The notes below the pieces were generated by a model. The model saw nothing but the letters and a program-made list of their open reading frames with translations, made no database searches and was not told the origin of the DNA. This document shows positions 8,429 through 17,465 of a stretch of DNA of 48,232 nucleotides, piece after piece. This DNA is from JBECKR01 sp040235415 (GTDB lineage: Bacteria > Acidobacteriota > Polarisedimenticolia > Polarisedimenticolales > Polarisedimenticolaceae), in the NCBI GenBank assembly GCA_040235415.1, contig JBECKR010000378.1, positions 1 to 48,232 of the forward strand, in the 5' to 3' direction. A program made the translations under genes and the position numbers. The first letter of the stretch is position 1, and every line of letters begins with the position of its first letter.

Positions 8429-8522
8429 TCGCCCGCGCCGCGCCGGCGGTTCGCGAAAACCCCGGCGGCGCGGGGCAAACATGGCGTTCGACGGTGGGCA
8501 AGTCAAGGAGGGCCGAGGGTCC

Positions 8523-9356
8523 ATGAGCACGCGTTACACGTTCGAGGATCTCGCCGCGATCATGGACCGTCTGCGGGAGCCGGGGGGGTGTCCCTGGGAT
8601 CGGGAGCAGGACTTCTCGACACTCCGCGGCTACCTCCTGGAGGAATGCTACGAGGTCGTCGAGGCGCTCGACGGGGAGGACTACCCCGCGTTGTGCGAGG
8701 AGCTGGGCGACCTGCTGTTCCAGATCGTCTTCCTCGCCCGGATCGCCAAGGAGCGCGGCCGCTTCGACGCCGCCGAGATCGTCCGCGGGATCGCGGAAAA
8801 GATGATCCGGCGGCATCCCCACGTCTTCGGAAACGCCCGCGCCGACACCTCCGACGACGTGCTCCGGAACTGGGAGCAAATCAAGCGCGAGGAGAAGGCC
8901 TCCGCGCCCGCTGCGTCGGTGCTGTCGGGAGTGCCGCGCGGTCTTCCCGCGCTCCTCAAGGCCCAACGGCTGGGCACCAAGGCGGCGCGCGTCGGATTCG
9001 ACTGGGAAGCGGACGAGGATCTGATGCGCAAGATCGAGGAAGAACTCGACGAACTCCGTTCCGGAGTCGAGAACGGCGACCCCGAGTCGGTTCGTGAGGA
9101 GATCGGCGATGTCTTGTTCTCGCTCGCCATGCTCGCCCGGCGCCGCGGCGTCGACCCGGAGGCCGCCCTCGAGTCGGCGAATCGGAAGTTCACCCGCCGA
9201 TTCCACGCGATCGAGGCGCGTCTGGGGGAGAGCGGCGTCGCCGTCGAGGACGCCGGCCTGGACCGGCTCGACGCGCTCTGGAACGAGGTCAAATCCGTCG
9301 AGCGATCGGGCGGGGCCGATCAGGCGAGCACGCCGATCCGGCGGAAGCGATCGTAG
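8523..9356 (+). CDS. mazG: Nucleoside triphosphate pyrophosphohydrolase MazG
   Basis: A 277-residue, long-form MazG that hydrolyses NTPs to NMP and pyrophosphate, a house-cleaning and (p)ppGpp-modulating enzyme. Two tandem MazG helical units are visible. The first has EECYEVVEAL, then EELGDLLFQI (about residues 40-75). The second has EEELDELRS, then EEIGDVLFSLAML (about 178-213). The EExxE and ExxD metal-binding motifs are present in both. AAGGAGGG lies ten bases before the ATG at 8523; an ATG 42 bases upstream lacks one. Its last 37 bp overlap the 3' end of accA on the opposite strand. Confidence 0.95.
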   Translation: MSTRYTFEDLAAIMDRLREPGGCPWDREQDFSTLRGYLLEECYEVVEALDGEDYPALCEELGDLLFQIVFLARIAKERGRFDAAEIVRGIAEKMIRRHPHVFGNARADTSDDVLRNWEQIKREEKASAPAASVLSGVPRGLPALLKAQRLGTKAARVGFDWEADEDLMRKIEEELDELRSGVENGDPESVREEIGDVLFSLAMLARRRGVDPEAALESANRKFTRRFHAIEARLGESGVAVEDAGLDRLDALWNEVKSVERSGGADQASTPIRRKRS

Positions 9357-10261
9357 CGCTGGGAAACGAGCGCGTCCGGAGCGAGCGTCTCGAGCTCACG
9401 GAGCTGCCGGTCGAGCACGTCGCCGAGAATCTGTGCCTGGCGCGCATGATCGACGTGGGCTCCGCCCGTCACTTCCGGCACGATCTCGTCGACGATGTCG
9501 AGCTCGACGAGGTCCTGGGCGGTGACTCGCATCGCTTCGGCCGCCTCGCGGTTCCGCCCGGCGTCCTTCCAGAGGATCGCGGCACAGCCCTCGGGACTGA
9601 TGACCGAATACACCGCAAACTGCAGCATGTTCACGCGGTTGCCGACCCCGATGGCGAGCGCGCCCCCCGAGCCGCCTTCCCCGGTCACGGTCACGAGCAC
9701 GGGTACTCGCAGCTTCGCCATCTCCCTTAGGTTCCAGGCGATCGCTTCCGCCTGCCCGCGCTCCTCGGCGCCGATCCCCGGATACGCGCCCGGTGTGTCG
9801 ATGAAGGTCAGGATCGGACGTCCGAACTTCTCCGCGAGCTTCATGACCCGCATCGCCTTGCGGTAGCCTTCGGGACGCGGCATGCCGAAGTTGCGGTAGA
9901 TCTTCTCCTTCGTGTCCCGTCCCTTCTGGTGCCCGACGACCGCCACGGACCGCCCTCGAAACGTCGCCATGCCGCAGACGACCGCCGGATCGTCGGCGTA
10001 CTTGCGGTCGCCGTGGAGCTCGATGAACTCCTCCATCATGTGCTGCAGGTAGTCCAGGGCGTAGGGGCGCTTGGGGTGGCGCGCGACGAGGGTCTTCTGC
10101 CACGGCGAGAGGGAGGCAAACACTCTCGCCCGCAACGACTGCAACTCCCCTTCGAGCCGCTCGCGCTGCTGCCGGATACCCGCGTCGTCCCCCATTCCGG
10201 ACAGCGCCTCGATGCGGCGCTCGAGGTCCAGGATCGGCTCCTCGAAGGTGTCCTCGCTCAA
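9320..10261 (-). CDS. accA: Acetyl-CoA carboxylase carboxyltransferase subunit alpha
   Basis: A 313-residue subunit of the carboxyltransferase that moves the carboxyl group from biotin to acetyl-CoA in the first committed step of fatty-acid synthesis. Family landmarks are visible: an N-terminal helical region (EPILDLERRIEALS), RPYALDYLQHM, VGHQKGRDTKEK, the FIDTPGAYPGIGAEERGQ loop and the oxyanion region EGGSGGALAIG. The start is TTG at 10261 with AGAGGAGA seven bases upstream. accD is not in the window. The stop falls inside the mazG coding region (37-bp convergent overlap), so terminators must lie within genes. A promoter is seen at 10307-10336. Confidence 0.96.
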   Translation of the reverse strand: MSEDTFEEPILDLERRIEALSGMGDDAGIRQQRERLEGELQSLRARVFASLSPWQKTLVARHPKRPYALDYLQHMMEEFIELHGDRKYADDPAVVCGMATFRGRSVAVVGHQKGRDTKEKIYRNFGMPRPEGYRKAMRVMKLAEKFGRPILTFIDTPGAYPGIGAEERGQAEAIAWNLREMAKLRVPVLVTVTGEGGSGGALAIGVGNRVNMLQFAVYSVISPEGCAAILWKDAGRNREAAEAMRVTAQDLVELDIVDEIVPEVTGGAHVDHARQAQILGDVLDRQLRELETLAPDALVSQRYDRFRRIGVLA

Positions 10262-10306
10262 GCGGCGGTCTCCTCTGCTCCGGTCCGGGCCGGCCGGAGC
10301 CCCCCA

Positions 10307-10336
10307 TTCCTAGACGAACGCCTCGGGGGGTGTCAA
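10307..10336 (-). promoter_or_regulatory. Putative accA promoter
   Basis: The minus strand carries TTGACA (10331-10336), 18 bp, then TAGGAA (10307-10312). The -35 is continued as TTGACACCCCCC, a form that recurs in this window. It overlaps the stop codon of the upstream CCA/DHH gene. Confidence 0.5.
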
Positions 10337-12981
10337 GCGCCGTCCCTGGCGTCCGAGACCCGCCGCGCGATGGCGAGGGCCTCGACCAACTGCGACTCGC
10401 GATCCGGCGCGCGGCCGTCGAGCTTCGCGCGCAGGGCCCCCTCGAGCCCCTCCGCGATCGCCGGACCGGCCGGAACTCCGAGTTCCAGGAGATCGGCGCC
10501 CCGTACGTCCGGCCGGACCCGGCGGAGATCGGTCAGGTAGCGCGCGATCGCGCGGCGCGGCGCATCCGAGGAAGCCGCCGCCATCGCGACCAGCAGGACC
10601 GGCTCGGGCCGCCCGCGGCATGCCGCGTGGATGGCGCTCGGCGACGGATCGCCCTCGCCCGTCGCCTGAAGCAGCTCCGGCATCGACGCGGGGATCTCGC
10701 GCAGAATCCGGAGATCCCGCCTGCCGGGGGCGAGCCGCTGCCACAGCGCCTCCCGCGTCGCCTCGTCCAGCCGCGAGGCGAGCGTCCCGACCGCCATCGC
10801 CCAATGCCCTCCCGCGTCGCCGCCGATCTCGAGGCTCCTCCAGCCCAGCACGGCGTCGAGGCGGTCGAGCCGCGCCAGATCGCGTCGACCCGGCCGCAGC
10901 CGGGGGTGCACGACGCGCAGCAGGTCGTGGACGGCGAGCGCGCGGACGGCTCCCGCGATCGGGCACTGCGCGAACAGCTGCTCGAGCTCCCGCCGAAGCC
11001 GCGGCCCGGACAGCCGGACGAACGCGCCCCGACGCCGGGCGATCCGGATGAGGTGCGCGGTCTCGCGGGCGATCTCGAAGTCCAGGCGGAGCGCGAAACG
11101 CAGCGCGCGGAACGCGCGCGTCGGATCCTCGATGAACGACAGTCCGTGCAACGCCCGGATCTTCCCGAGAGCGAGATCCTTGCGGGCCCCGAAGACGTCC
11201 AGCACCGTTCCGAACGTCTCGGGCGCCAGCGAGATCGCGAGAGTGTTGATCGTGAAGTCGCGCCGGAACAGGTCCTGCCGAAGGGAGCCCGGCGTGACGT
11301 CCGGCAGGTCTCCCGCGCGCGGGTAGTGCTCGGTGCGCGCCGTGGCGAGGTCGACTCGCAGGTCGTCGGGAAGAAGCACGCGAGCGGTCTGGAACGCTTC
11401 GTGGATCTTGAGCCGACCGCCGAGTCGATCCGCGACGCCGCGCCCGACGGCGCACGCGTCGCCCTCGACCACGACGTCGAGGTCGCGGTTCGGCCGGTCG
11501 AGGAGAAGATCCCGCACCACCCCCCCCACGAGGTAGGCGTTCGCCCCCAAACGCGACGCTTCCTCACCGATCCCGCGAAGGAGCTCGACCGCGCCGTGCG
11601 GCAGGCGTCTCCGGAGCAGGCCCGACAGATCCTGTCGCGTCGTGGGAGCCTCCCGGACGCGCGGTCCGCTCTCCGCCGCCTCGACGCGCTCCTCGTCGCC
11701 GAGCCATCGGAGGACGGTCGAGCGCGTGATGACTCCGCGAACGCGCTCCGGCGACTCCCCGACGAGGAGGAACCGGGCCCCGCCGGAGAGCAGGCGATCC
11801 TTGACCGCATCCACGTCCGCGTCCGGCGGGAGCAGCTCGATGCCGCCGGCCACGAGATCCCTGACCGGGTGTCGGCCCATGTTGTGATGCAGCGCGATGT
11901 CCGCGCTCTGGCGCGTAAATGCTCCCACGACGCGCCCGCACTCCATGATCGGCAGTCCGTTGACGCGGAACCGGTTCAGCCGCCGGACGCCCTCGGCCAC
12001 GGTGACGTCCGCCGGCAGCCAGTGCAAGATCGGAGTCGCGAGATCGGCCGCGGTCGCCGCCGGCCGGACGACCTCCGCCAGCACACGGCGAACCTCCGCC
12101 CCGGTCTCGACGAGAGTCCGGTCTCGCACGGTCGCCGACGCGGCGTGCGGATGTCCGCCTCCGCCCAGTGCCCGCGCCAGCGCCGCCGCGTCGAAATCGG
12201 CCGCGCGGCTTCGAACGATGACGAAGACGCGGTCCTCCATGCGCAGCAGCACGACGACCCTTCGGGCGCCTGTCGAGGACGCGAACTGCTGAACGACCAC
12301 CGACGCGTCGTGAACGAACGTGACGGGATTGAGCAGCGCGAGCTCGACCCGGCGCCCGTGGATCCGGACGGTCCGGGACTCGTGCAGCAACGCGTGGTAG
12401 AGGTCGACCTGCTCCGGGGACAGCCCGCGCTCGAGCGTCCGCGATACCGTGCCCAGGTCCGCGCCGTGTCGAACGAGCCACGCGACCGCTTCGAGGTCCT
12501 CGGGAGTCGTGCCGGGATGCAGCAGCCCCCCCGTGTCCTCGTAGATCCCCGCGGCCAGAAACGTCGCCTGCTCCGGACTGGGCAGGATGCCGCGCTCGCG
12601 GAGCAGCGAGGCCATGAGGGTCGTGACCGCGCCCACCGCCCGAGAGTGCAGCTCGACCCCGGCCGGCTCGCGCTCCACCGGGTGGTGATCGTACGCGACG
12701 ACGCGTGCGGCGTGACGTCCCGGCTCCAGCAGCTCCGCGAAACGCCCGATCCGCTCCGGAGCGAGGGTATCCACGAGGACGAGCGTCTCCACCTCCGAGA
12801 GCTCGACGTCGCGCGATCGCACCTCGGGCAGCAGCTCCGGCGAGCTCGCGAGGTAGCGCCGGAGCGGTTCCTGCTTCGCGCCGGGGAAGCACACCACGGC
12901 TCCCGGGTGCAGCAGCGTCGCCGCGAGCATGCCGGCGGCGGCGTCGAAGTCGGTATCCTGGTGCGTCGTCACGACGATCAT
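10333..12981 (-). CDS. DHH/DHHA1-CBS-CBS-tRNA nucleotidyltransferase fusion (CCA-adding/poly(A) polymerase family)
   Basis: An 882-residue, multi-domain protein. Residues 1 to about 310 form a DHH phosphoesterase with the DHH triad at 98-100 (VVAYDHHP) and a DHHA1-type GGGGHPHAA at about 273-281. A pair of CBS domains follows at about 315-430. The class II nucleotidyltransferase head has LVGGVVRD at 484-491 and the metal-binding RDLD (D500, D502), then RRDFTINTLA and a helical RNA-binding tail. Such fusions are known in several Gram-negative lineages. The head adds CCA or A to tRNA 3' ends, while the DHH part may act as an oligonucleotide phosphatase. The ATG at 12981 was chosen; it lies 13 bases after the xer stop. 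Confidence 0.92.
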   Translation of the reverse strand: MIVVTTHQDTDFDAAAGMLAATLLHPGAVVCFPGAKQEPLRRYLASSPELLPEVRSRDVELSEVETLVLVDTLAPERIGRFAELLEPGRHAARVVAYDHHPVEREPAGVELHSRAVGAVTTLMASLLRERGILPSPEQATFLAAGIYEDTGGLLHPGTTPEDLEAVAWLVRHGADLGTVSRTLERGLSPEQVDLYHALLHESRTVRIHGRRVELALLNPVTFVHDASVVVQQFASSTGARRVVVLLRMEDRVFVIVRSRAADFDAAALARALGGGGHPHAASATVRDRTLVETGAEVRRVLAEVVRPAATAADLATPILHWLPADVTVAEGVRRLNRFRVNGLPIMECGRVVGAFTRQSADIALHHNMGRHPVRDLVAGGIELLPPDADVDAVKDRLLSGGARFLLVGESPERVRGVITRSTVLRWLGDEERVEAAESGPRVREAPTTRQDLSGLLRRRLPHGAVELLRGIGEEASRLGANAYLVGGVVRDLLLDRPNRDLDVVVEGDACAVGRGVADRLGGRLKIHEAFQTARVLLPDDLRVDLATARTEHYPRAGDLPDVTPGSLRQDLFRRDFTINTLAISLAPETFGTVLDVFGARKDLALGKIRALHGLSFIEDPTRAFRALRFALRLDFEIARETAHLIRIARRRGAFVRLSGPRLRRELEQLFAQCPIAGAVRALAVHDLLRVVHPRLRPGRRDLARLDRLDAVLGWRSLEIGGDAGGHWAMAVGTLASRLDEATREALWQRLAPGRRDLRILREIPASMPELLQATGEGDPSPSAIHAACRGRPEPVLLVAMAAASSDAPRRAIARYLTDLRRVRPDVRGADLLELGVPAGPAIAEGLEGALRAKLDGRAPDRESQLVEALAIARRVSDARDGA

Positions 12982-12994
12982 GATGGCGTCCAGT

Positions 12995-13888
12995 TCACGC
13001 GCGCGGGTGGAAGTCCTCGTACAGTCGGCGGAGCCGCTCACGATTGACGTGCGTGTAGATCTGCGTCGTCGAGATGTCCGCGTGCCCGAGCATCACCTGA
13101 ACGGCCCTGAGGTCGGCGCCGTTCTCGAGCAGGTGGGTCGCGAACGAATGCCTCAGCGTGTGCGGCGAGAACGTCTTCCCGATGCCCGCTTTCGCGCCGT
13201 AGACCTTGAGGTTCTTCCAGAACGCCTGGCGCGTCATGCATGCTCCTCTCGAACTGACGAACAGGCCGTCCGAGCGCCGGCCGCCGAGGAGCTTCGGACG
13301 GGCCTCCGCGAGGTAGCGGTGGACCGCCGCCTGAGCCTCGCCCCCGAGTGGGACGATCCGCTCCTTCGAGCCTTTCCCGAGGCACCGTAGATAGCCCGCA
13401 TCGAGGTGCAGATCGTTGAGCTTGAGCGAGACGAGCTCGCTGACCCGCAATCCGGTGGCGTAGAGCACTTCGAGCATGGCCGCGTCCCGCGCCCCCCGGG
13501 GCGTCCCGCAGTCCGGAGACGCGAGCAGCGCTTCGACCTCGGTGAACGTCAACACGCGCGGCAGGCTCCGCCAGGCACGCGGTGCCTCCAGGTTCTCGGC
13601 GGGATTGGAGCCGATCGCCCCCTCCGCGACCGCGAACGCGAAGAACCCCCGCACCGCCACGAGCCAGCGCGCGATCGAACGCGAAGATCTCCCCTCGGCG
13701 CGCTGACGCCGGAGACACCGCAGGAGGTCGTCCGTCGAGGCGCGATGCGCCTCGATCCTCCCGCCCAGCGAAGCGGCGAGCATCGCGAGGTCCCGCGCAT
13801 ACGCATCGAGGGTGTTGCGCGACAGGCCCCGCTCGACGGCGAGGTGCTCGAGGTAGCGTTCCCCCAGCGCGTCTTTCCCCGAGCTCAT
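12995..13888 (-). CDS. Tyrosine recombinase, XerC/XerD type
   Basis: A 297-residue site-specific recombinase. The N-terminal core-binding (SAM-like) domain covers about 1-95 and the catalytic domain 108-297. All six catalytic residues are visible: R148 (TGLRVSEL), K172 (GKGSKER), H243 and R246 (HTLRHSFATHLL), H269 (LGHADIST) and nucleophile Y278 (TQIYTH). The length and the lack of mobile-element neighbours fit a chromosomal Xer protein resolving chromosome dimers at dif; whether it is XerC or XerD cannot be said from one copy. Its ATG overlaps the dtd stop (ATGA), so it is co-translated with murJ-dtd. Confidence 0.94.
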   Translation of the reverse strand: MSSGKDALGERYLEHLAVERGLSRNTLDAYARDLAMLAASLGGRIEAHRASTDDLLRCLRRQRAEGRSSRSIARWLVAVRGFFAFAVAEGAIGSNPAENLEAPRAWRSLPRVLTFTEVEALLASPDCGTPRGARDAAMLEVLYATGLRVSELVSLKLNDLHLDAGYLRCLGKGSKERIVPLGGEAQAAVHRYLAEARPKLLGGRRSDGLFVSSRGACMTRQAFWKNLKVYGAKAGIGKTFSPHTLRHSFATHLLENGADLRAVQVMLGHADISTTQIYTHVNRERLRRLYEDFHPRA

Positions 13889-14346
13889 GTGGTTGCCTCC
13901 CCGCGACGGGGCGGATCGAGCATCAGCGTCACCGGTCCGTCGTTGACGAGCTCCACCTCCATCATCGCGCGAAACCGGCCGGTCTCGACCCGCGGACCGA
14001 GCGACTCGAGGCGCGCCGCGAACCGGAGGTACAGCGCGTCGGCGATCTCGGGATCGGCCGCGGCCACGAAGGACGGCCGCCGACCGCGACGCGTATCGGC
14101 CGCGAGCGTGAACTGCGACACCACGAGCGCCTCCCCGCCGACGTCGACCAGACTTCGGTTCATGCGCCCCTCGTCGTCTCCGAAGATCCGGAGGTGCGCG
14201 GTCTTGTCGGCGAGCGCGTCCGCGAGATCGCCGTCGTCCCCACGCTCGACGCCGACGAAGACGAGCAACCCGCGTCCGATCTCGCCGACGACGGCACCGT
14301 CGACCCGGACCGCGGCCCGGCTCACGCGCTGGACCAGGACTTTCAC
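13885..14346 (-). CDS. dtd: D-aminoacyl-tRNA deacylase
   Basis: A 153-residue editing enzyme that removes D-amino acids (and glycine from tRNA-Ala) from mischarged tRNA. Landmarks are the N-terminal KVLVQRVSRAAVRVDG, the SQFTL active-site motif and the NDGPVTLML motif carrying the Gly-cisPro pair. The start is GTG at 14346, overlapping the murJ stop as GTGA; the stop overlaps the xer start as ATGA. Cytoplasmic. Confidence 0.96.
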   Translation of the reverse strand: MKVLVQRVSRAAVRVDGAVVGEIGRGLLVFVGVERGDDGDLADALADKTAHLRIFGDDEGRMNRSLVDVGGEALVVSQFTLAADTRRGRRPSFVAAADPEIADALYLRFAARLESLGPRVETGRFRAMMEVELVNDGPVTLMLDPPRRGEATT

Positions 14347-15953
14347 CGTCCGCCGACCTCCGGTCCGCCCGCGGTGCGGGCGAGCCGTCGCCTCCATCCC
14401 CGGGCTTCCTCGATCCCCAGCATTCTGGCGCCGGCGACGGTGATCGCAACCCCCGTCAGGATGACCGCGAGAAGCCGACCGATCCGTCCCGCCGTGCCGC
14501 CGCCCGGGAGCCGCGATTCGAGCCAAGCGTCGAGCGCGGCGCAGGCCGTCCCCATCACCGCGGAGAGGACCGCGACGGCGAGCGTGGTCGCGAGCACGCG
14601 GTGCCTCCGTAGCGAACCGATGCGGCGTCGCAGTCCCGCGGCCAGCAGCGCGAGGTTCACCCACGCGGCCAACGACGTCGCGATCGCCAGACCGAGGAAC
14701 GCCGGGATCCCCAGATTCGGGAGCAGCTCGAGCAGAGCGAAGGACGCGACGATCTTCACCGCGACGGCGACGCTCGACGCCGCGACCGGGATCCGCGTGT
14801 TCCCGAGCGCGTAGTACGTCGGAACCTGGATTTTCGTCACCGCGTACGCGTAGAGCCCGGCGGCGTAGCACAGCACCGCGGCCCCGGTCATCGCGGTGTC
14901 CTCCGCCGAGAACGCGCCGCGCTCGAACAGCAGCCGGACGATCGGCTCCCGCAAAGCGACCAGCCCGGCCGTCGCCGGCAGGGTCGTCAGCGCCGCCCCG
15001 CGCAGCGAGGCCGCGAAGTTCCCACGAAGCGCCGCGTCGTCCCCGTGCGCGGCGTTCCGCGAGACGGCAGCGAGGTTCGCCGTGGCGATCGACACCCCGA
15101 ACAGTCCGATCGGGAGCTGCATGAGGCGGAACGCGTACGTCAGGAAGGTGATCGGGCCGTCGCCCTGGGTCGACGCCAGCTGCGTGTCCACGAGGATGTT
15201 GATCTGGGTGGCGGCGAGTCCGAACACCGCCGGCAGCACGAGGCGGCCGACCCGACGCACGCCCGGATCGCGCGGCTCGAATCGCGGGCGCAACCGGAAG
15301 CCTTCGCGGTGCAGCGCCGGCGCCTGGGTCAGCCACTGCATGGCGCCGCCGAGCGTCGCCCCGACCGCGAGTGCGAGACCCGGATTCCAGCCGATCGCAC
15401 GAAACCACGGGACGAGCGCGGCGATCCCCGCGATCGCGACGACGTTGAACGCGACCGGCGCGAGCGCGGGCACGAAGAACCTGCCGCAACTGTTGAGCAT
15501 CCCCATGGCGATCGCCGCGAGCGCGACGAAGAGCAGGAACGGAGCGAGGATCCGAGTCATCCGGGCGGCGAGCGCGAGCTTCTCGGGGTCGAAGCCGACG
15601 GCGTACAGCCGCAGGATCCACGGCGCCGCTACGAGGACCAGCCCCGTGACGGCGAGGAGCGACGCCCCGACGACGCCGATCAGCCGGTTCCCGAGCGCCC
15701 ACGCCGCTTCCGCACCGTTCCGCTCGCGCGCGTTGGTGAACGTCGGGACGAAGGCGGAGGAGAGTGCGCCCTCGGCGAACAGGTCGCGCAGCAGGCTCGG
15801 GACGCGGAACGCCGCGAAGTATGCGTCGCTGACCATCCCCGCGCCGAAGTAGAACGCCAGGACCTGGTCGCGGAGCAACCCGAGCACCCGGCTGAGCGAG
15901 GTCGCGAGGCCGATCGAGCCGGCGGCACGCAGTAGGCTGTTGGGCTTCGTCAT
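14343..15953 (-). CDS. murJ: Lipid II flippase MurJ
   Basis: A 536-residue member of the MOP superfamily with about 14 predicted membrane helices. It moves lipid II across the inner membrane for peptidoglycan synthesis. The N-terminal signature runs from SIGLATSLSRVLGLLRDQVL to SDAYFAAFRVPSLLRDLFAEG, carrying the conserved arginines, and is followed by ALSSAFVPTF. The ATG at 15953 has no Shine-Dalgarno site. A promoter at 15967-15995 predicts a transcript starting only about 7 nt upstream, so the mRNA may be nearly leaderless. It is first in the murJ-dtd-xer-CCA run. Confidence 0.95.
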   Translation of the reverse strand: MTKPNSLLRAAGSIGLATSLSRVLGLLRDQVLAFYFGAGMVSDAYFAAFRVPSLLRDLFAEGALSSAFVPTFTNARERNGAEAAWALGNRLIGVVGASLLAVTGLVLVAAPWILRLYAVGFDPEKLALAARMTRILAPFLLFVALAAIAMGMLNSCGRFFVPALAPVAFNVVAIAGIAALVPWFRAIGWNPGLALAVGATLGGAMQWLTQAPALHREGFRLRPRFEPRDPGVRRVGRLVLPAVFGLAATQINILVDTQLASTQGDGPITFLTYAFRLMQLPIGLFGVSIATANLAAVSRNAAHGDDAALRGNFAASLRGAALTTLPATAGLVALREPIVRLLFERGAFSAEDTAMTGAAVLCYAAGLYAYAVTKIQVPTYYALGNTRIPVAASSVAVAVKIVASFALLELLPNLGIPAFLGLAIATSLAAWVNLALLAAGLRRRIGSLRRHRVLATTLAVAVLSAVMGTACAALDAWLESRLPGGGTAGRIGRLLAVILTGVAITVAGARMLGIEEARGWRRRLARTAGGPEVGGR

Positions 15954-15966
15954 GCGGGAGGGTCGA

Positions 15967-15995
15967 ATTCTCTCAGAAACCCCGGGGGGTCTCAA
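15967..15995 (-). promoter_or_regulatory. Putative murJ promoter
   Basis: The minus strand shows TTGAGA (15990-15995), a 17-bp spacer beginning CCCCCC, and GAGAAT (15967-15972). The -35 matches 5 of 6 and the -10 4 of 6. The predicted start near 15960 is within about 7 nt of the murJ ATG. The rest of the 263-bp murJ-ssb gap contains the ssb promoter and a GC-rich ssb leader. Confidence 0.5.
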
Positions 15996-16044
15996 CCGCC
16001 GGGCGATCGCGTTGCGCGGCGGGAACCCGCCGCTTCGGGGTCGC

Positions 16045-16072
16045 TTGACACCCCCCTGCCCTATGGTAGGCT
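16045..16072 (+). promoter_or_regulatory. Putative ssb promoter
   Basis: TTGACA (16045-16050), 16-bp spacer, TAGGCT (16067-16072). The -35 extends as TTGACACCCCCC. The predicted start near 16079 leaves a leader of about 138 nt before ssb, long enough for translational control. Confidence 0.5.
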
Positions 16073-16216
16073 TCCGGCGTCGAAGGCCGAACGTCGCCCG
16101 CGCGGCCCGTGCGGCGCGCCGGGCGCGCACGGCGGTCCCCCTTCGAGAACCACCCCATCGACGTGCGAGGGTCCGGCGTCGTCCGATGCGCGGAGCCCGA
16201 GGAGGATTCCCTTCCG

Positions 16217-16651
16217 ATGGCGAGCCTGAACAAAGTGATGCTCATCGGCAATCTCGGGCGTGACCCCGAGGTGCGCTACACCACCGGCGGCTCTCCCGTC
16301 GCGAACTTCACCCTCGCGACCACCGAGCGCTGGCGCGATCAGAGCGGCGAGCGCCAGGAACGAACCGAGTGGCACCGTATCGTGGTGTGGGGCAAGCAGG
16401 CGGAGATCGCCGGCGAGTACCTTCGCAAGGGCCGCCAGGTCTACGTCGAGGGCTCGATCCAGACCCGCGAGTGGACCGACAAGGACGGCAACAAGCGCTA
16501 CACCACGGAGGTCAAGGCGCAGCGGTTCCTCATGATCGGTTCCCGCGGCGACGACCGGGCCGCGGCCGCGGCGCCCGCCGCGTCCGGCTCCGGCGAGGGT
16601 TTCGCGGCGGAGCCCGACGCGGGGTACGGCGACGACGACATCCCGTTCTGA
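16217..16651 (+). CDS. ssb: Single-stranded DNA-binding protein
   Basis: A 144-residue SSB. The OB fold spans residues 1 to about 108 (LNKVMLIGNLGRDPEVRYT, TEWHRIVVWGKQAE, GRQVYVEGSI). A short Ala/Gly-rich linker leads to the acidic tip DDDIPF, which docks RecQ, RecO, Exo I and other partners. It coats ssDNA in replication and repair. GGAGG lies 11 bases before the ATG. The usual rpsF/rpsR neighbours are absent, so this is a stand-alone ssb gene. Confidence 0.97.
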   Translation: MASLNKVMLIGNLGRDPEVRYTTGGSPVANFTLATTERWRDQSGERQERTEWHRIVVWGKQAEIAGEYLRKGRQVYVEGSIQTREWTDKDGNKRYTTEVKAQRFLMIGSRGDDRAAAAAPAASGSGEGFAAEPDAGYGDDDIPF

Positions 16652-16729
16652 CCCGGGTGGACGTCCCAGCGGTGGTGCCGCAGCGGCGGTCGCGGTATAT
16701 ATCGCCGTCCGACGTTGCGGAGGAGCCCG

Positions 16730-17440
16730 ATGATCTGCCGGAACCGTGTCGGCCGCGCGTGTCTCGCGATCGCGCTGCTCGTGACGCTGTCGCGCGTCGC
16801 ACGCGCTCAGACCGCCGCCGACGTGTTTCCCCTCGAGCCCGAGGACGGCGTCACGGTCGGCGTTCGACCGACGTTCAGGATCGGTGCGAGCGGTACGGAC
16901 CTCCCGAAGCTCAAGTTCCGCATCGTCCTGAGCGGGGACGGATTCGACACCGAGGCGTACGTCTTCGATCAGCTCGAGGACGCGGACGGCTGGGTCTACT
17001 CCGCTCTGGGCGGGGAGTTCGGCGCACTGTACCGCGTGAAGAAGCCGCTCGAGGACGGCGAGTACGAGTGGCGCGCCGAGGTCTGGAACGGGATCGAGTG
17101 GCTCCGGGGCGACACGGTGTACCGACTCACGGTCGACGGCGTTCCGCCGGCCGACGTCGAGGGGCTTCGCATGGAGGTCGACCACGACCGCGGCGGCGTC
17201 GTCCTCGACTGGGACGCGGTCACCACCGACCGCAACGGACGTCCGGAGTACGTCCGGCTGTACCACGTGTATCGCTACGAGCGCCGCTCGTTCTTCTTCG
17301 TGATCCGCCCCTTCGAGATCGCGACGACCGAAGGTACGCACTACGTCGACCGCGACCCGGAGGCGCTCGACACCTCGCTCGTGTTCTACAAGATCACCGC
17401 CGAGGACGAGGCCGGCAACGAGCCGGAGCGCCGCTACTGA
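16730..17440 (+). CDS. Secreted protein with Fn3/Ig-like domains, unknown function
   Basis: A 236-residue protein with a signal peptide (ACLAIALLVTLSRVARA, likely cleavage after ARA at about 28). Residues about 32-130 look like one beta-sandwich (PEDGVTVGVRPTFRI, GEYEWRAEVWNG). Residues about 140-230 look like a fibronectin type III domain (PPADVEGLRMEVDHDRGGVV, LDWDAV, YVRLYHVYR, YKITAEDEAGNE). Exported to periplasm or surface. GGAGGAG lies upstream of the ATG at 16730, and a TATATA at 16696-16701 is a possible -10. The family is not recognised. Confidence 0.72.
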   Translation: MICRNRVGRACLAIALLVTLSRVARAQTAADVFPLEPEDGVTVGVRPTFRIGASGTDLPKLKFRIVLSGDGFDTEAYVFDQLEDADGWVYSALGGEFGALYRVKKPLEDGEYEWRAEVWNGIEWLRGDTVYRLTVDGVPPADVEGLRMEVDHDRGGVVLDWDAVTTDRNGRPEYVRLYHVYRYERRSFFFVIRPFEIATTEGTHYVDRDPEALDTSLVFYKITAEDEAGNEPERRY

Positions 17441-17465
17441 GAGCGAAGGAGCCCGGCCCCCGTCC

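Noticed and set aside
10330..13047. 905-codon plus-strand frame opposite the CCA/DHH gene
   Set aside because: No recognisable domain; the opposite strand encodes conserved motifs over the full length.
12995..13888. Integrase of a mobile element
   Set aside because: Length, catalytic motifs and coupling to murJ and dtd fit a housekeeping Xer recombinase; no phage or plasmid genes nearby.
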